DNA of 37,026 nucleotides from Prevotella sp. P5-50 (GCF_002251295.1 NZ_NPJA01000045.1:1-37026); one strand, 5' to 3'. Positions 8,677-19,401 are shown, counted from the first letter of the stretch. A program made the numbers and translations. Notes: a model not told the origin generated them from the letters alone.

Positions 8677-9945
8677 TTATCCACCAAAGTTATCGTACAT
8701 GATGCTCTCAGACTCTACACCCAGAGAATCGAGCATAGCCACTACGGCTTTCGACATGGGACCAGGACCACACATGTAGTATTCAATATCCTCTGGTGCC
8801 TCGTGGTCCTTCAGGTAGGTATTGTACATGACCTGATGAACGAATCCTGCGGTGTATTTCACGCCAGCAGCATCGGCTGCTGGGTCTGGGCGGTCGAGAG
8901 CCAGATGGAAATGGAAGTTGGGGAATTCCTTTTCCAGTCCATGGAAATCGTCGAGGTAGAACACCTCGTTGAGTGCACGTGCGCCATAGAAATAATGCAT
9001 CTCGCGATCGGTAGTGTGCAATGTTTTGGTCATGTGCATGATCTGTGCACGCAACGGAGCCATACCTGCACCACCGCCAACCCATATCATTTCCTTCTTG
9101 CTGTCGAAATGTGGATGGAAATCACCGAAAGGACCACTCATAATAACCTTGTCGCCTGGTTTAAGAGAGAAGATGTAAGACGAAGCAATACCTGGATTCA
9201 CATCCATAAATCCACTGCGATCTGGTTTGAATGGAGGAGTTGCAATACGTACGGTCAACATGAAGACATCACCTTCTGCAGGATAGTTCGCCATAGAATA
9301 GGCACGGATGGTGGGTTCGGGGTTCTTACACTTCAAGGGGAAGAGACCAAACTTCTGCCAAGCCGGCAGATATTCATCACCAATAAGCGCCTTGTCGAAA
9401 TCCTTGTCGTAGTCGATGCAGTCAAATGCAGGAATCTTGATTTGAGCGTAAGAACCTGGAAGGAAGTCCATATGGGCACCCTTAGGCAGTTGCACTTTAA
9501 ATTCCTTGATAAACGTAGCAACGTTCTTATTTGAAATCACGGTGCACTCATATTCCTTCACACCAAGGATGCTCTCGTCAACATGGATGTTAAGGTCACC
9601 CTTCACCTTACATTGACATCCCAGACGCCAATGGTTTTTGATTTCCTTTCGGGTGAAATGAGGTTTCTCGCTATCGAGAATCTCACCACCACCTTCCAGA
9701 ACCTGTACCTTACATTGTCCGCAAGAGGCTTTACCGCCACAGGCAGAAGGCAGGAAGATACCATTCTCGTTGAGCGTAGCCATCAGGTTGTTGCCTTGTG
9801 GCACGTTAATGGTACGGTCGCCATTAATAGTAATGTTGACATTACCGCTTGGACTCAAGAATTTCTTGGCCACAAGCAGAATAATTACCAGCAGGAGGAT
9901 TACCAAGAGGAACACCCCTATACTGTATGCTATAAATTCTGTCAT
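8677..9945 (-). CDS. nqrF: Na+-NQR subunit F, NADH-oxidising flavoprotein
   Basis: NqrF takes electrons from NADH through FAD and a [2Fe-2S] cluster into the sodium-pumping NADH:quinone oxidoreductase of the inner membrane. It has one N-terminal membrane helix (about residues 6-28). A ferredoxin-like domain follows, with Cys69, Cys75, Cys78 and Cys110 or Cys112 as cluster ligands (ACGGKASCGQC). Then come an FAD-binding part with RAYSMANYP and a NADH-binding part with VGGGAGMAPLR and YMCGPGPM. The length of 422 residues is normal. It is the last gene of the operon, 21 bases after nqrE, with a terminator behind it. Confidence 0.96.
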   Translation of the reverse strand: MTEFIAYSIGVFLLVILLLVIILLVAKKFLSPSGNVNITINGDRTINVPQGNNLMATLNENGIFLPSACGGKASCGQCKVQVLEGGGEILDSEKPHFTRKEIKNHWRLGCQCKVKGDLNIHVDESILGVKEYECTVISNKNVATFIKEFKVQLPKGAHMDFLPGSYAQIKIPAFDCIDYDKDFDKALIGDEYLPAWQKFGLFPLKCKNPEPTIRAYSMANYPAEGDVFMLTVRIATPPFKPDRSGFMDVNPGIASSYIFSLKPGDKVIMSGPFGDFHPHFDSKKEMIWVGGGAGMAPLRAQIMHMTKTLHTTDREMHYFYGARALNEVFYLDDFHGLEKEFPNFHFHLALDRPDPAADAAGVKYTAGFVHQVMYNTYLKDHEAPEDIEYYMCGPGPMSKAVVAMLDSLGVESESIMYDNFGG

Positions 9946-9966
9946 AATGTTACTTGTCTGCTAAAG

Positions 9967-10593
9967 TTAAATATTGAGTCCACTGAAACACATCATCGCC
10001 ATAGCCATCAGGCCTACGGTAATGAAGACGATACCGAGACCCTGAAGGGGACGAGGCACGTCGCTGTATTGCATCTTCTCGCGGATAGCACCCAAGGCAA
10101 CAATTGCCAAGGTCCAACCGATACCAGAACCAAGTCCATAGACCACAGCATCACCTACGCTGGTGATGGCTTGTGAATTGGTGGCATCGAGCAGAATACG
10201 CTGTTGCATGAAGAGCGAAGCACCCATGATGGCACAATTGACCGCAATCAGCGGAAGGAAAATACCCAGCGCAGAATAGAGTGATGGACTGAAGCGTTCT
10301 ACAGCCATTTCTACCAACTGCACAATACCGGCAATAACGGCAATGAAGAGGATGAAGGACAGATAGCTCAGGTCAACACCTTCGGCAAGACAGTTGGGAC
10401 CAAGTACGCAGGTCTGCAACAGATAGTTGACAGGTACGGTAACTACAAGTACAAAGGTAACAGCAAGTCCGAGGCCAAGAGATGTTTTGACAGTCTTCGA
10501 CACGGCAAGGTACGAACACATGCCGAGGAAGAAGGCGAATATCATATTATCTACGAATATCGACCGGAAGAATAAACTTATTGCATGTTCCAT
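9967..10593 (-). CDS. nqrE: Na+-NQR subunit E
   Basis: NqrE is a 208-residue integral membrane subunit with about six hydrophobic helices. With NqrD it forms the inverted-repeat pair that holds the intramembrane iron-sulfur centre. The conserved [10 protein letters not shown] cysteine segment near residue 26 and [10 protein letters not shown] near residue 119 are the paired cysteine-containing half-helices typical of NqrE/RnfA. It starts three bases after nqrD, which it resembles through shared ancestry. Confidence 0.95.
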   Translation of the reverse strand: MEHAISLFFRSIFVDNMIFAFFLGMCSYLAVSKTVKTSLGLGLAVTFVLVVTVPVNYLLQTCVLGPNCLAEGVDLSYLSFILFIAVIAGIVQLVEMAVERFSPSLYSALGIFLPLIAVNCAIMGASLFMQQRILLDATNSQAITSVGDAVVYGLGSGIGWTLAIVALGAIREKMQYSDVPRPLQGLGIVFITVGLMAMAMMCFSGLNI

Positions 10594-10596
10594 ATC

Positions 10597-11220
10597 TTAT
10601 TTCTCCTTTATAAAGTAAGCACGATGAATCCAGATAACACAGCCCACAAGGATAAGAGCCATGGCAGGCATGGTCATCATTCCGTTGTTGACATAACCAG
10701 CATCGTAAAGTGCCTGTGGAACGATCTGAAAACCCAGTAAAGTACCACGTCCAAGAAGTTCACGCACACCACCCACGATGACAAGGATGAGGGCATAACC
10801 CAATCCGTTGCCCACACCGTCAAGGAATGAAGGCCAGGGCTTGTTCATCATGGCAAATGCCTCAAGGCGACCCATGAGGATACAGTTGGTGATAATCAGA
10901 CCGACATAGACGCTAAGTTCTACACTAACATCATAGGCAAATGCTTTAAGCACCTGTGACACGATAGTCACGAGGGCAGCCACCACTACCAGTTGCACGA
11001 CGATACGGATACGTGTAGGAATGGTGTTGCGAATGATAGAAATAATCACATTGGCAAACGCGGTAATTACCGTCACGGCCAAACCCATCACAATGGCCGG
11101 TTTGAGTTGTGAGGTGACGGCCAAAGCCGAACAGATACCAAGCACCTGACCGAGAATAGGGTTGTCAAGGCTGATGGGGTTTGTCAATACCTCTTTGTTT
11201 TGTTTACTGAATAATGACAT
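10597..11220 (-). CDS. nqrD: Na+-NQR subunit D
   Basis: NqrD is the 207-residue partner of NqrE, also with about six membrane helices. The cysteine motifs LGICSALAVTSQ near residue 30 and ITNCILMGRLEAFA near residue 110 match the NqrD/RnfE family. It lies five bases after nqrC and three bases before nqrE, so translation is likely coupled. The C-terminus ends in charged residues (HRAYFIKEK), consistent with a cytoplasmic tail. Confidence 0.95.
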   Translation of the reverse strand: MSLFSKQNKEVLTNPISLDNPILGQVLGICSALAVTSQLKPAIVMGLAVTVITAFANVIISIIRNTIPTRIRIVVQLVVVAALVTIVSQVLKAFAYDVSVELSVYVGLIITNCILMGRLEAFAMMNKPWPSFLDGVGNGLGYALILVIVGGVRELLGRGTLLGFQIVPQALYDAGYVNNGMMTMPAMALILVGCVIWIHRAYFIKEK

Positions 11221-11225
11221 GGCTG

Positions 11226-11903
11226 TTACTCTTTTACTTCAACAGAATCACTTGGAAGAGTGACAGACTGCTTTCCGAAGAGCTTGTCTGCACGCTTGCA
11301 AGCATCCAACAAATCTTTTTTCAACATGGCGTCAACACCATCAGAGGTCAAGGTAGCACCAGTCACCACGTCAACCTGACAGGAACTGTCTTCTACCTTC
11401 TTCACGATAGAGAGGGCTACGTCATGGCCTTTCTCGTCGGCAAAGACACGCTTGCCGATGAATTTCTCCTGCCAAGCCTTAGATTCTTTGATTTCGGCTC
11501 CCAGACCAGCTGTTTCACTTTCGTGATTGAAATAAACGCCATAAACGGTAGTGGGTTGTCCGTGAAGGGCAATATATCCACTGATGCCGCCCCACAGTCC
11601 CATGCCTTTCATGCTGACCACGAGGATGGGTTCGCCATCAACTTCACATTGGTAGAATATCTGACCGTTGTCTTCTTTCTCATCCTTCACTACCTCATTG
11701 TAGCGGGCTTCTGCCTCTGCACCATCAAGGTTACGGATGTTGAGCGAATATAGAATCTGTTTCTTCACATCGAGCTCAACATTAGCATCCTGCATGGGTT
11801 TGAGTGCCTTGAATACAAAGGCCAGCACAAAAGCCACGATGACAACAAGCACAGTACTATATATAATAATGTACGTGTTTGAGTTTGTATTTAATTTGCT
11901 CAT
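11226..11903 (-). CDS. nqrC: Na+-NQR subunit C, covalent FMN carrier
   Basis: NqrC is anchored by one N-terminal helix (about residues 11-32) and exposes a periplasmic FMN domain. The flavin-attachment motif is visible as VVTGATLTSDGVDAM near residue 180, with a threonine that takes FMN through a phosphoester bond in the known family. The length of 225 residues is slightly short compared with Vibrio NqrC. It sits 20 bases after nqrB and five bases before nqrD. Confidence 0.95.
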   Translation of the reverse strand: MSKLNTNSNTYIIIYSTVLVVIVAFVLAFVFKALKPMQDANVELDVKKQILYSLNIRNLDGAEAEARYNEVVKDEKEDNGQIFYQCEVDGEPILVVSMKGMGLWGGISGYIALHGQPTTVYGVYFNHESETAGLGAEIKESKAWQEKFIGKRVFADEKGHDVALSIVKKVEDSSCQVDVVTGATLTSDGVDAMLKKDLLDACKRADKLFGKQSVTLPSDSVEVKE

Positions 11904-11923
11904 TTGTTTTCTCTTTAATGATT

Positions 11924-13078
11924 TTACTTAGCACGTTTCATGCGCTTGCTGACATTGCGCTCCACGATGAAATGGTCGATGGTGGGAGCAATCATATTAC
12001 CGAAGAAGATGGCGAGCATCATACCTTCCGGATAACCGGCATTCATCACACGGATGATGACAGCCATGGCTCCTATCAGGAAACCGTAGATGTATTTACC
12101 TCCTTCAGTACGACATGAGGTGACAGGGTCGGTGGCCATGAAGACAGCACCAAAGGCGAAACCACCCAACAGGAACTGTTCGTACCACATCATCTGGGTC
12201 ATGCCGAGCGACTGGAAGAGTAATGCCATCAGGCCACCTCCTACAAACACACTCACCATGGTTCTCCATGAAGCGATACCAGCCCACAGTAGGATTACCG
12301 CACCAATAGCGATGGCGACAACAGATGTTTCGCCGATACTACCGGGAATGAAACCTAATGCCATATCAAGGAGTGAAGCATCTGGAGTTACCCCCTGGCC
12401 AATCTGACCGAGCGGAGTTGCTGCAGTAAAGGTGTCAGGCAGAGTGTTACCCAGTCCGAAGATACTGTCGCGTGCAATCCACACCTGATCACCTGTCATC
12501 TTTGACGGATAAGCAAAGAACAGGAACATACGGGCAGAAATAGCAGGGTTGAACAGGTTCATACCCGTTCCTCCGAAAATCTCTTTGCAGAAGATAACAG
12601 CAAAGGCACATGCCAACGCCAACATCCACAAGGGACAGCCTACAGGGATGATTAATGGGATGAGGATACCGCTAACGAGATAGCCTTCTTGGATTTCTTC
12701 ACCTTTCCATTGTGCCCAGGCAAATTCTATACCGAGTCCGACGATATAGCTCACCAGAATCTTTGGAAGGACCACAAGGGCACCATATACAAAGATTTCA
12801 AGGAAACTGGCTGTTGCCAAGGTTCCTGCGGCGAGATAGTTTTGATAACCCACATTATACATACCAAACAGTAAAGCTGGCAACAAGGCGATGACCACCA
12901 TACTCATGATGCGCTTAGAATCGATGGCATCATGGATGTTCACACCCGTGCGTGCTGTGGTGTTTGGCACATAGAGGAAAGTCTCAAATCCATCGAACAC
13001 GCTACGGAAGGCATGGAGCTTTCCATCGGGTTCGAAATGAGGCTTAACTTTATTGAGATAATTTCTTAATGCACTCAT
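11924..13078 (-). CDS. nqrB: Na+-NQR subunit B
   Basis: NqrB is the large polytopic subunit (384 residues, about ten hydrophobic segments). In studied homologues it holds a covalent FMN, riboflavin and part of the sodium path. The FMN-site region appears as FTAATPLGQIGQ near residue 220, with TAAT in place of the more usual SGAT. The ASWRTMVS and ATDPVTS segments are also family-typical. It follows nqrA by 10 bases. Confidence 0.95.
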   Translation of the reverse strand: MSALRNYLNKVKPHFEPDGKLHAFRSVFDGFETFLYVPNTTARTGVNIHDAIDSKRIMSMVVIALLPALLFGMYNVGYQNYLAAGTLATASFLEIFVYGALVVLPKILVSYIVGLGIEFAWAQWKGEEIQEGYLVSGILIPLIIPVGCPLWMLALACAFAVIFCKEIFGGTGMNLFNPAISARMFLFFAYPSKMTGDQVWIARDSIFGLGNTLPDTFTAATPLGQIGQGVTPDASLLDMALGFIPGSIGETSVVAIAIGAVILLWAGIASWRTMVSVFVGGGLMALLFQSLGMTQMMWYEQFLLGGFAFGAVFMATDPVTSCRTEGGKYIYGFLIGAMAVIIRVMNAGYPEGMMLAIFFGNMIAPTIDHFIVERNVSKRMKRAK

Positions 13079-13088
13079 ATTAATATTG

Positions 13089-14432
13089 TTATGTGTTTTC
13101 TTTACGTAAAATATTTAAGCCTTCACGAACAATACGTTGCAGTTCGAGCTTGGAAGAATCAACAAACTCAGCCAATGCAAAATCTTCAGGACTTACCTCA
13201 TAAATGCCCAATTGCTCTTGACGGTCAATATCGCCAGCAATAATCGCCTTAATCAGAAATTCCCCGTAGATGTCCATAGGAAGCACGCGATCGTATTCAC
13301 CACTCATAATCATGTGACGCTCACCACCCTTTACACGTGCGTCGAGAGCATATTTCTTTTTAGGACAGAGCCATGAGAAATAGCTGCGACTGGTACTGAA
13401 CTGTCCGAAACGAGGCATGATCCAACCTGCCAGCTCGTCGGCATCATCACCTTCTGGAATGACGGTAATCTCACTACTATGCGCACCAAGGAATCCCTCT
13501 TTTGTGGTGGGACATCCAGTTAGCACATTACCATTGATAATACGCACATGATGGTCGGAATCGTAACTGTTGGAAAGGAGTGTGGAAAGTTCTTCACCCA
13601 CATTCATACGAACATAGGCAGGATTCTTTACCTCGCTACCACAAAGGGCAACCAAACGATGTAAATCAACACGGCCGGTCTTCAACAGACGACCGATGAA
13701 AAGTACGACGGTAGGATCTACAGTCCATACCACCTCACCCTTGTTGACTGGATCGATGTGGTTGACCTGCACACCCACATTACCGGCAGGACAAGGACCG
13801 TCGAAGACATGAGTCTCGATATCTTTGTATTTGTCGATAAACGAAGCGTTCTTACCGCAGCCCACATGTGTGGTGGCAATACGTGAAAGGGCTGTAAGTC
13901 CCAACTGAAACTCCTCCTCTTCCCCCTTCACTTCTACTTCAAAGTCACACGACAGGGGTTTGTCGCGAAGCGTAGAAATGAAGATAGCCTTAGGCATAAC
14001 GGTAGGATTGGTTGAAACAGCATAAGGCAACTGGTCGATATAACCAAAGAGACCTGCTTCAAGCAAAGCCTCTACCACAGCCTTTCCGTCCATCTTCGAC
14101 GGATCCTTGATGCCGAAATCAACCGATACTTGCTCTTTGTCTGCCTCCACGCGGATGCAAAGCACTTTTCTACGTTCACCACGCACCACTTCGTGTACAG
14201 TACCGCTAACGGGTGAGGCGAATTTAACTTCAGGAAACTGCTTGTTTACAAACAAAGCATCCCCAGCCTTGACATGATCGCCTTCGCGTACTACCACTTT
14301 AGGAACGACACCCACGAAATCTTCAGGGACAATACCATACTGACCGTTGGATTTCAACTGGATGACTTTTCCTTCCGCTTTTCCTTGAAGGTGAATGTCC
14401 AAGCCTTTTCGTAACTTGATTACATCTGTCAT
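13089..14432 (-). CDS. nqrA: Na+-NQR subunit A
   Basis: NqrA is a 447-residue soluble, membrane-associated subunit without predicted helices. It is implicated in quinone binding and resembles RnfC without its iron-sulfur motifs. It begins IKLRKGLDIHLQG and contains a lipoyl-like beta hammerhead (about 40-110) and the central NTD-like segment HVGCGKNASFIDKY. It is the first gene of nqrABCDEF. Its promoter is probably the TAATTTTG box at 14480-14473. Confidence 0.95.
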   Translation of the reverse strand: MTDVIKLRKGLDIHLQGKAEGKVIQLKSNGQYGIVPEDFVGVVPKVVVREGDHVKAGDALFVNKQFPEVKFASPVSGTVHEVVRGERRKVLCIRVEADKEQVSVDFGIKDPSKMDGKAVVEALLEAGLFGYIDQLPYAVSTNPTVMPKAIFISTLRDKPLSCDFEVEVKGEEEEFQLGLTALSRIATTHVGCGKNASFIDKYKDIETHVFDGPCPAGNVGVQVNHIDPVNKGEVVWTVDPTVVLFIGRLLKTGRVDLHRLVALCGSEVKNPAYVRMNVGEELSTLLSNSYDSDHHVRIINGNVLTGCPTTKEGFLGAHSSEITVIPEGDDADELAGWIMPRFGQFSTSRSYFSWLCPKKKYALDARVKGGERHMIMSGEYDRVLPMDIYGEFLIKAIIAGDIDRQEQLGIYEVSPEDFALAEFVDSSKLELQRIVREGLNILRKENT

Positions 14433-14472
14433 TTGTTTATCTTTTTGAGAATAGTTGCTTTAATAATGACTG

Positions 14473-14504
14473 CAAAATTAGTAAAAATAGGTCTAATAAG
14501 CATA
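14473..14504 (-). promoter_or_regulatory. Probable nqr promoter
   Basis: TAATTTTG on the minus strand (14480-14473) is a good -7 box 40 bases before nqrA. At 20 bp further upstream only TATG is found, so the -33 element is weak. Confidence 0.5.
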
Positions 14505-14520
14505 AATAATTCGCAAAATA

Positions 14521-14552
14521 TTTAATATTCACAACTTTTTAATGTAATTTTG
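14521..14552 (+). promoter_or_regulatory. Probable tamB promoter
   Basis: TAATTTTG at 14545-14552 matches the -7 consensus, with a weak -33 (TTTA at 14521). It is divergent from the nqr promoter and gives a leader of about 50-75 nt. Confidence 0.5.
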
Positions 14553-14630
14553 TGGCTTAAACATGTTAAATGAAAACATTTTGCAATCTCTATTTGTCAG
14601 TTTTTGACCAGTAGTAAGAACATATTGCCA

Positions 14631-17600
14631 GTGAAGATACTGAAATATATCCTTAAAATCACGATATGGGCGGTCATTGCTGTCTATCTGCTGACAATCC
14701 TTACGTTCTCCATCCCCAGCATACAACAATATACTGGAGAGAGAATTGCTGTTGCCATAGGCGATAAGTTGGGAACAAATGTCAAGATCGGTAGTGTCAA
14801 TCCCGGATGGCTTAACAGACTCGTTGTCGATAAAATCTCTATGGATGACCAGTCGGGAAAACAGCTATTAGTCGCCAATCGTATGAGCGTGAGAATCAAC
14901 CTCATCTCCCTCATTACATCGGGAAAGATTGATATTTCAACCGCACAGATTTTCGGAGGAAAAATCAGTCTCTACCAAAACAGACCTGAAGACAAACCCA
15001 ATTTCCAGTTTGTGCTCGACTCACTTGCTTCCAAAGAATCGAAAAGTGATAGCAAACTCGATTTAAGGTTGGGCTCGCTCATCATGCGACGTACTACCGT
15101 CAGCTACGATAAGAACTGGATAGCAAGAAGATACGGGCAGTTTGATGTGAATCATATCAAAGTGACGGACCTCAGTTCACATATTCTAATTAAAACGCTC
15201 ACAAACGACTCGCTGAATGTCATTGCCAAAAACATTTCCATGAAAGAACAGGGCGGACTGGATGTTAAGCGACTGGCATTTCAATTGGAATGTGGACGTA
15301 ACCGTTGCAAGCTCAAAAGTCTTGACTTAAAACTGCCTGACACCCAGTTGGCTTTGGGAGAAATGGAAGCCGACTACCGTATAAAAGGCAAAAAGATAGA
15401 CTTGGAAGCGTTAAGGTATCATGGTGAAATAAAACCATCACATATCGCGCTAAGTGACCTGAGTGCTTTTGTACCTTCCCTCAAGCAGTTCAAAGGCACC
15501 ATCTCGTTTAGGTCGAAATTCAAAGGCGAGAAGGATGACTTAGACATTGAACAGCTCTTGGTAGAATCCACATCGGGAGATATTGACATCGATTGCAACG
15601 GATGGGTGAAGAATATAACAGAAAAACCCCAATGGCTTGCGCATGTCAACAATCTATCGTTGTCGGCTCAAACCATTGGTTTTATATCAGAAAACCTGAA
15701 AGGCACACGCTTTACCCCACCCGCCCCTCTGGTAAGAATGGGGGATATACAAATGCATGGTCTTGCAACAGGTACAGCGTTGGATGTCATCAAAGTACAA
15801 CAACAAATCCGTACGGATGTGGGAAGTCTGAAACTGAATTTCGACAAAGAAGCTGACCAATCCTTCCAGGCAGACATCAAAACAGAGAGCATCAATCTGC
15901 AACAGCTGCTCGACGATGCTCATTTCGGACAAGTATCAGCAGATATTGCCGTGAATGGTTCGCTGGACCGTCAACATTTTCTTGTACAAGCCAAGGGAAA
16001 TATAGGGCAGTTTATCTATAACGAATACCCATTTCGCAATATCAAGATTGACGCACGTTACGACAGTAAAGAAGTTGGCGGAAACCTCTCTATCGACGAT
16101 CCTAATATCGGACTGGACATCTCTGGACTGTGTCAGATGAACCATAACGAACGAAACATTCAGATCAAAGCATCGATACTCAACTTCTCTCCTAAAGCCA
16201 TCAACCTCTCCGACAAATGGGGTGACGCTAGATTCTTTGCCGATATATCATCTGACATCAGAGGCAGTAGGATAGACAATTCAACGGGTTCGGTGAAAAT
16301 TGACAATTTCTCGATGTTGTCGTCAACAGACAGTTATGAGTTTGATCAGTTGCATATCATGACAGGATATGAAGGCGACACCCATTTCATGCGCCTCCGT
16401 AGTGACTTCGCACAGGCTGAAATCATGGGAAAGTTTGACTATAAGACCCTGACAAAGAGCTTTACCGATTTCCTCGCCAACCAACTGCCTACCCTTCCCG
16501 GCTTGCCCACAAATGGTCAGGGAACCAAGTTTGATTACAGTCAGTCAAATGGCAATACAACAGCGTATAAGAATAAACGGCAATCAGCTGCCAATAATGA
16601 TTTCTCGGTTCATCTGCACATCACAAGAGGCGACTGGTTACAACGCTTGCTGAAGGTGCCTATGGCTATCCGCAAACCTGTAACGATAGATGGTTTTGTG
16701 AATGATAACACGCACACTATCAACCTGAAAGGAAGCGCTGCTGAATTTTACTTTAACGGCAATTGCTACCGTGACGCCTATGCCAATATCCATACGCCTG
16801 GCGATACTTTAGTCTGTCAGTTGGGTGTGGCAAAGATGATGGATAATGACGACCGCATCGATCTTAAACTCCAAGCCGATGCACACCATAATCAGTTGAA
16901 CACCTCCCTCCATTGGAACAATCATAAGGTTGAAAAAAATATGGAAGGAACGCTTAATGCCACAACAATCTTCCATAAGACGGAAAACGGGCAACATGCG
17001 GCCAATGTTCAGATCAATCCATCGCGCATCAACATACATAATACATGGTGGAATGTTGAACCGAGCTCGATATACTATGCTCCTAAGCATGTTAGCATCA
17101 AGAATTTCACGATCAAACACGATAGCCAACACCTCGTCATAGACGGAACAGCATCACCCTCAGAGGATGACGGTATTGTGGTGAACCTCAACGACATTGA
17201 CATAGAATACATCCTCGAACTGGTGAATTTCCATGCCGTAGATTTCAATGGTCATGCTACAGGACAGGTTTTGGCTCATGCCATCTTCAGCAAAAAACCT
17301 AAAGCATCGGCACAACTGGCCGTTGACGGTTTTGAGTTTGAACATGGTCGCATGGGTACGCTAAATGCCAATGTAGTATGGAACGAACAAGACCAGCAAA
17401 TCGATATTCATGCCATTGCCGATGACGGACAGATCTCAAATGGTCGCGACTCTAAAACCTATATTGAAGGTTATGTTTCTCCTGTGAAGAGTTTTATAGA
17501 CCTCGGCATCAGGGCGGAGAACACCAGAATAGAATTTATGCATTCGTTCACTAAGAGCTTCATCTCTCACATCGACGGATCGGCTCTGGGCGCCGTACGA

Positions 17601-19154
17601 CTGTTTGGACCGCTGAGTACTATTAACATAGAAGGTCAACTGGTTGTCAATGGTGAAGCACATGTGAAACCGACAGGATGTACGTATTATCTTAAAAACG
17701 ATACGATTAATCTTGTCCCTGACGAAATTTCCTTTGCTTCATGCTACATCTATGACAAAAACAACCAAAGAGGACTGATGACGGGTGGCATACACCACAA
17801 GCACCTCACCAACCTCACCTACGACCTCTATGTCGATGCCAACCATCTCTTGACTTATGATTTCAACGACTTCAGAGACGACACGTTCTATGGTACAGTC
17901 TATGGTACTGGTCGCGTGGGTATTCACGGACGTCCCAATGAAACGACCATCGACCTGAATATCACGCCGGAAAAGGGTTCGTCTTTTACCTATAATGTAG
18001 CGCAACCCGATGCCATCGGCAATCAGGAGTTTATCAGTTGGGTGACACATCGAGATAATGACACAAAACTCAACCAAACATCTCAGGAAGTCACGACAGA
18101 CAATCCGTTGGAGGACCGTTCTGATATGCGCATCAACTTCCTTATCAACTGTACGCCGAATGCTACACTACGCTTGCTGATGGATAACCAGACAAACGAT
18201 TATATCACACTCAACGGAAACGGCATCCTGCGTGCCACATGGTTTAACAAAGGCGGTTTTCAGATGTTTGGAACATACCATGTTGAACATGGAACCTACG
18301 GTGTGACCATACAGGAAATTATCAAGAAAGACTTTACCTTCCAACCTGGAGGTACTATCGTCTTTGCAGGTGACCCTTATGAAGCTACGCTGAACCTACA
18401 GGCCTTGCATGCAGTAAATGGCGTATCGTTGAGCGACCTCAACGTCGGCAAGAGTTTCTCGAATACGGTTAAAGTCAACTGCCTGATGAATATCACGGGA
18501 CAACCGTCAAACCCCATAGTGGATTTCGATCTTGACATGCCGAATGTCAATACAGACGAAAAACAGATGGTTCGATCGATTATTAACGGACAAGAAGAAA
18601 TGAACCAACAGGTGCTCTACCTCCTTGGCTTCGGTCGATTCTACCCACAGGGTGCGAATAATGCGGAAGCGGGGGAAACACAACAAAACCAAACGTCGCT
18701 GGCCATGCAAGGTTTGTTGTCGGGTACGCTGAGCAGTCAAATAAACACCTTGCTTAAATCAGTCATCAAAAGTAACGATTGGAGTTTTGGCGCTAATATT
18801 TCCACGGGTGACGAAGGATGGAACAATGCGGAATACGAGGGTATTGTCAGCGGTAGGATGTTCAACAACCGATTACTCCTCAACGGACAATTTGGTTACC
18901 GTGACAAAGCCAATACCGCCAACACAACATTTATTGGTGACTTTGATGTGCGCTATCTGTTGGTGCCCAACGGAAACCTTGCCTTGAAAGTGTATAATCA
19001 GACCAATGACCGCTATTTCACAAAATCAAGTCTTAACACCCAGGGACTCGGCCTGATCATCAAGAAAGATTTTAGTAACCTGCGCGATTTGTTCGGCATC
19101 AGAAAGAAAAAGGCGACAAAGGAAAAAAAGGAAAAAAAGGAGAAGAAACAATAA
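14631..19154 (+). CDS. tamB: TamB-like translocation/assembly module protein
   Basis: This giant protein has a single N-terminal membrane helix (about residues 8-30 from the GTG start) followed by some 1,400 residues of beta-rich repeats. It ends in a DUF490/TamB C-terminal domain (GFQMFGTYHVEHGTYGVTIQ, then FTFQPGGTIVFAGDPY) and a lysine-rich tail. TamB-family proteins span the periplasm and help move lipids or assemble outer-membrane proteins. No ATG exists in this frame. GTG at 14631 puts Lys-Ile-Leu-Lys directly before the helix and is preferred; TTG at 14604 would add nine residues. The gene has its own promoter and is followed by rpoD with an independent promoter. Confidence 0.9.
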   Translation: MKILKYILKITIWAVIAVYLLTILTFSIPSIQQYTGERIAVAIGDKLGTNVKIGSVNPGWLNRLVVDKISMDDQSGKQLLVANRMSVRINLISLITSGKIDISTAQIFGGKISLYQNRPEDKPNFQFVLDSLASKESKSDSKLDLRLGSLIMRRTTVSYDKNWIARRYGQFDVNHIKVTDLSSHILIKTLTNDSLNVIAKNISMKEQGGLDVKRLAFQLECGRNRCKLKSLDLKLPDTQLALGEMEADYRIKGKKIDLEALRYHGEIKPSHIALSDLSAFVPSLKQFKGTISFRSKFKGEKDDLDIEQLLVESTSGDIDIDCNGWVKNITEKPQWLAHVNNLSLSAQTIGFISENLKGTRFTPPAPLVRMGDIQMHGLATGTALDVIKVQQQIRTDVGSLKLNFDKEADQSFQADIKTESINLQQLLDDAHFGQVSADIAVNGSLDRQHFLVQAKGNIGQFIYNEYPFRNIKIDARYDSKEVGGNLSIDDPNIGLDISGLCQMNHNERNIQIKASILNFSPKAINLSDKWGDARFFADISSDIRGSRIDNSTGSVKIDNFSMLSSTDSYEFDQLHIMTGYEGDTHFMRLRSDFAQAEIMGKFDYKTLTKSFTDFLANQLPTLPGLPTNGQGTKFDYSQSNGNTTAYKNKRQSAANNDFSVHLHITRGDWLQRLLKVPMAIRKPVTIDGFVNDNTHTINLKGSAAEFYFNGNCYRDAYANIHTPGDTLVCQLGVAKMMDNDDRIDLKLQADAHHNQLNTSLHWNNHKVEKNMEGTLNATTIFHKTENGQHAANVQINPSRINIHNTWWNVEPSSIYYAPKHVSIKNFTIKHDSQHLVIDGTASPSEDDGIVVNLNDIDIEYILELVNFHAVDFNGHATGQVLAHAIFSKKPKASAQLAVDGFEFEHGRMGTLNANVVWNEQDQQIDIHAIADDGQISNGRDSKTYIEGYVSPVKSFIDLGIRAENTRIEFMHSFTKSFISHIDGSALGAVRLFGPLSTINIEGQLVVNGEAHVKPTGCTYYLKNDTINLVPDEISFASCYIYDKNNQRGLMTGGIHHKHLTNLTYDLYVDANHLLTYDFNDFRDDTFYGTVYGTGRVGIHGRPNETTIDLNITPEKGSSFTYNVAQPDAIGNQEFISWVTHRDNDTKLNQTSQEVTTDNPLEDRSDMRINFLINCTPNATLRLLMDNQTNDYITLNGNGILRATWFNKGGFQMFGTYHVEHGTYGVTIQEIIKKDFTFQPGGTIVFAGDPYEATLNLQALHAVNGVSLSDLNVGKSFSNTVKVNCLMNITGQPSNPIVDFDLDMPNVNTDEKQMVRSIINGQEEMNQQVLYLLGFGRFYPQGANNAEAGETQQNQTSLAMQGLLSGTLSSQINTLLKSVIKSNDWSFGANISTGDEGWNNAEYEGIVSGRMFNNRLLLNGQFGYRDKANTANTTFIGDFDVRYLLVPNGNLALKVYNQTNDRYFTKSSLNTQGLGLIIKKDFSNLRDLFGIRKKKATKEKKEKKEKKQ

Positions 19155-19291
19155 TAGTTTCTTGTCGCTAACAGGTCAATCAATATCTACGGCGCACACA
19201 GACAATATGGTAAGATTTCTTGTTTCCTCCAAGTGCATACTGGTCGAAGATCATACTTTAATATTTTTTAATATAAAAAAGTTGTTAAAAA

Positions 19292-19323
19292 CGTGCAGCG
19301 TATTGATTTTTTTAGTAAATTTG
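19292..19323 (+). promoter_or_regulatory. Probable rpoD promoter
   Basis: TAAATTTG at 19316-19323 fits the -7 consensus. The -33 position holds only CGTG. The leader would be about 75 nt. The 247-base gap between tamB and rpoD shows no other feature and no clear terminator. Confidence 0.5.
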
Positions 19324-19401
19324 CAGAGATTTTTGAGTACATTTTATGTACTTTATTGATTTTCAAGAGGTTAAGTTAAAAAAGAAGAAGATTTAAAAAG
19401 G

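Noticed and set aside
14604..14630. TTG start for the TamB-like gene
   Set aside because: GTG at 14631 places basic residues directly before the membrane helix, as in relatives. TTG cannot be excluded.
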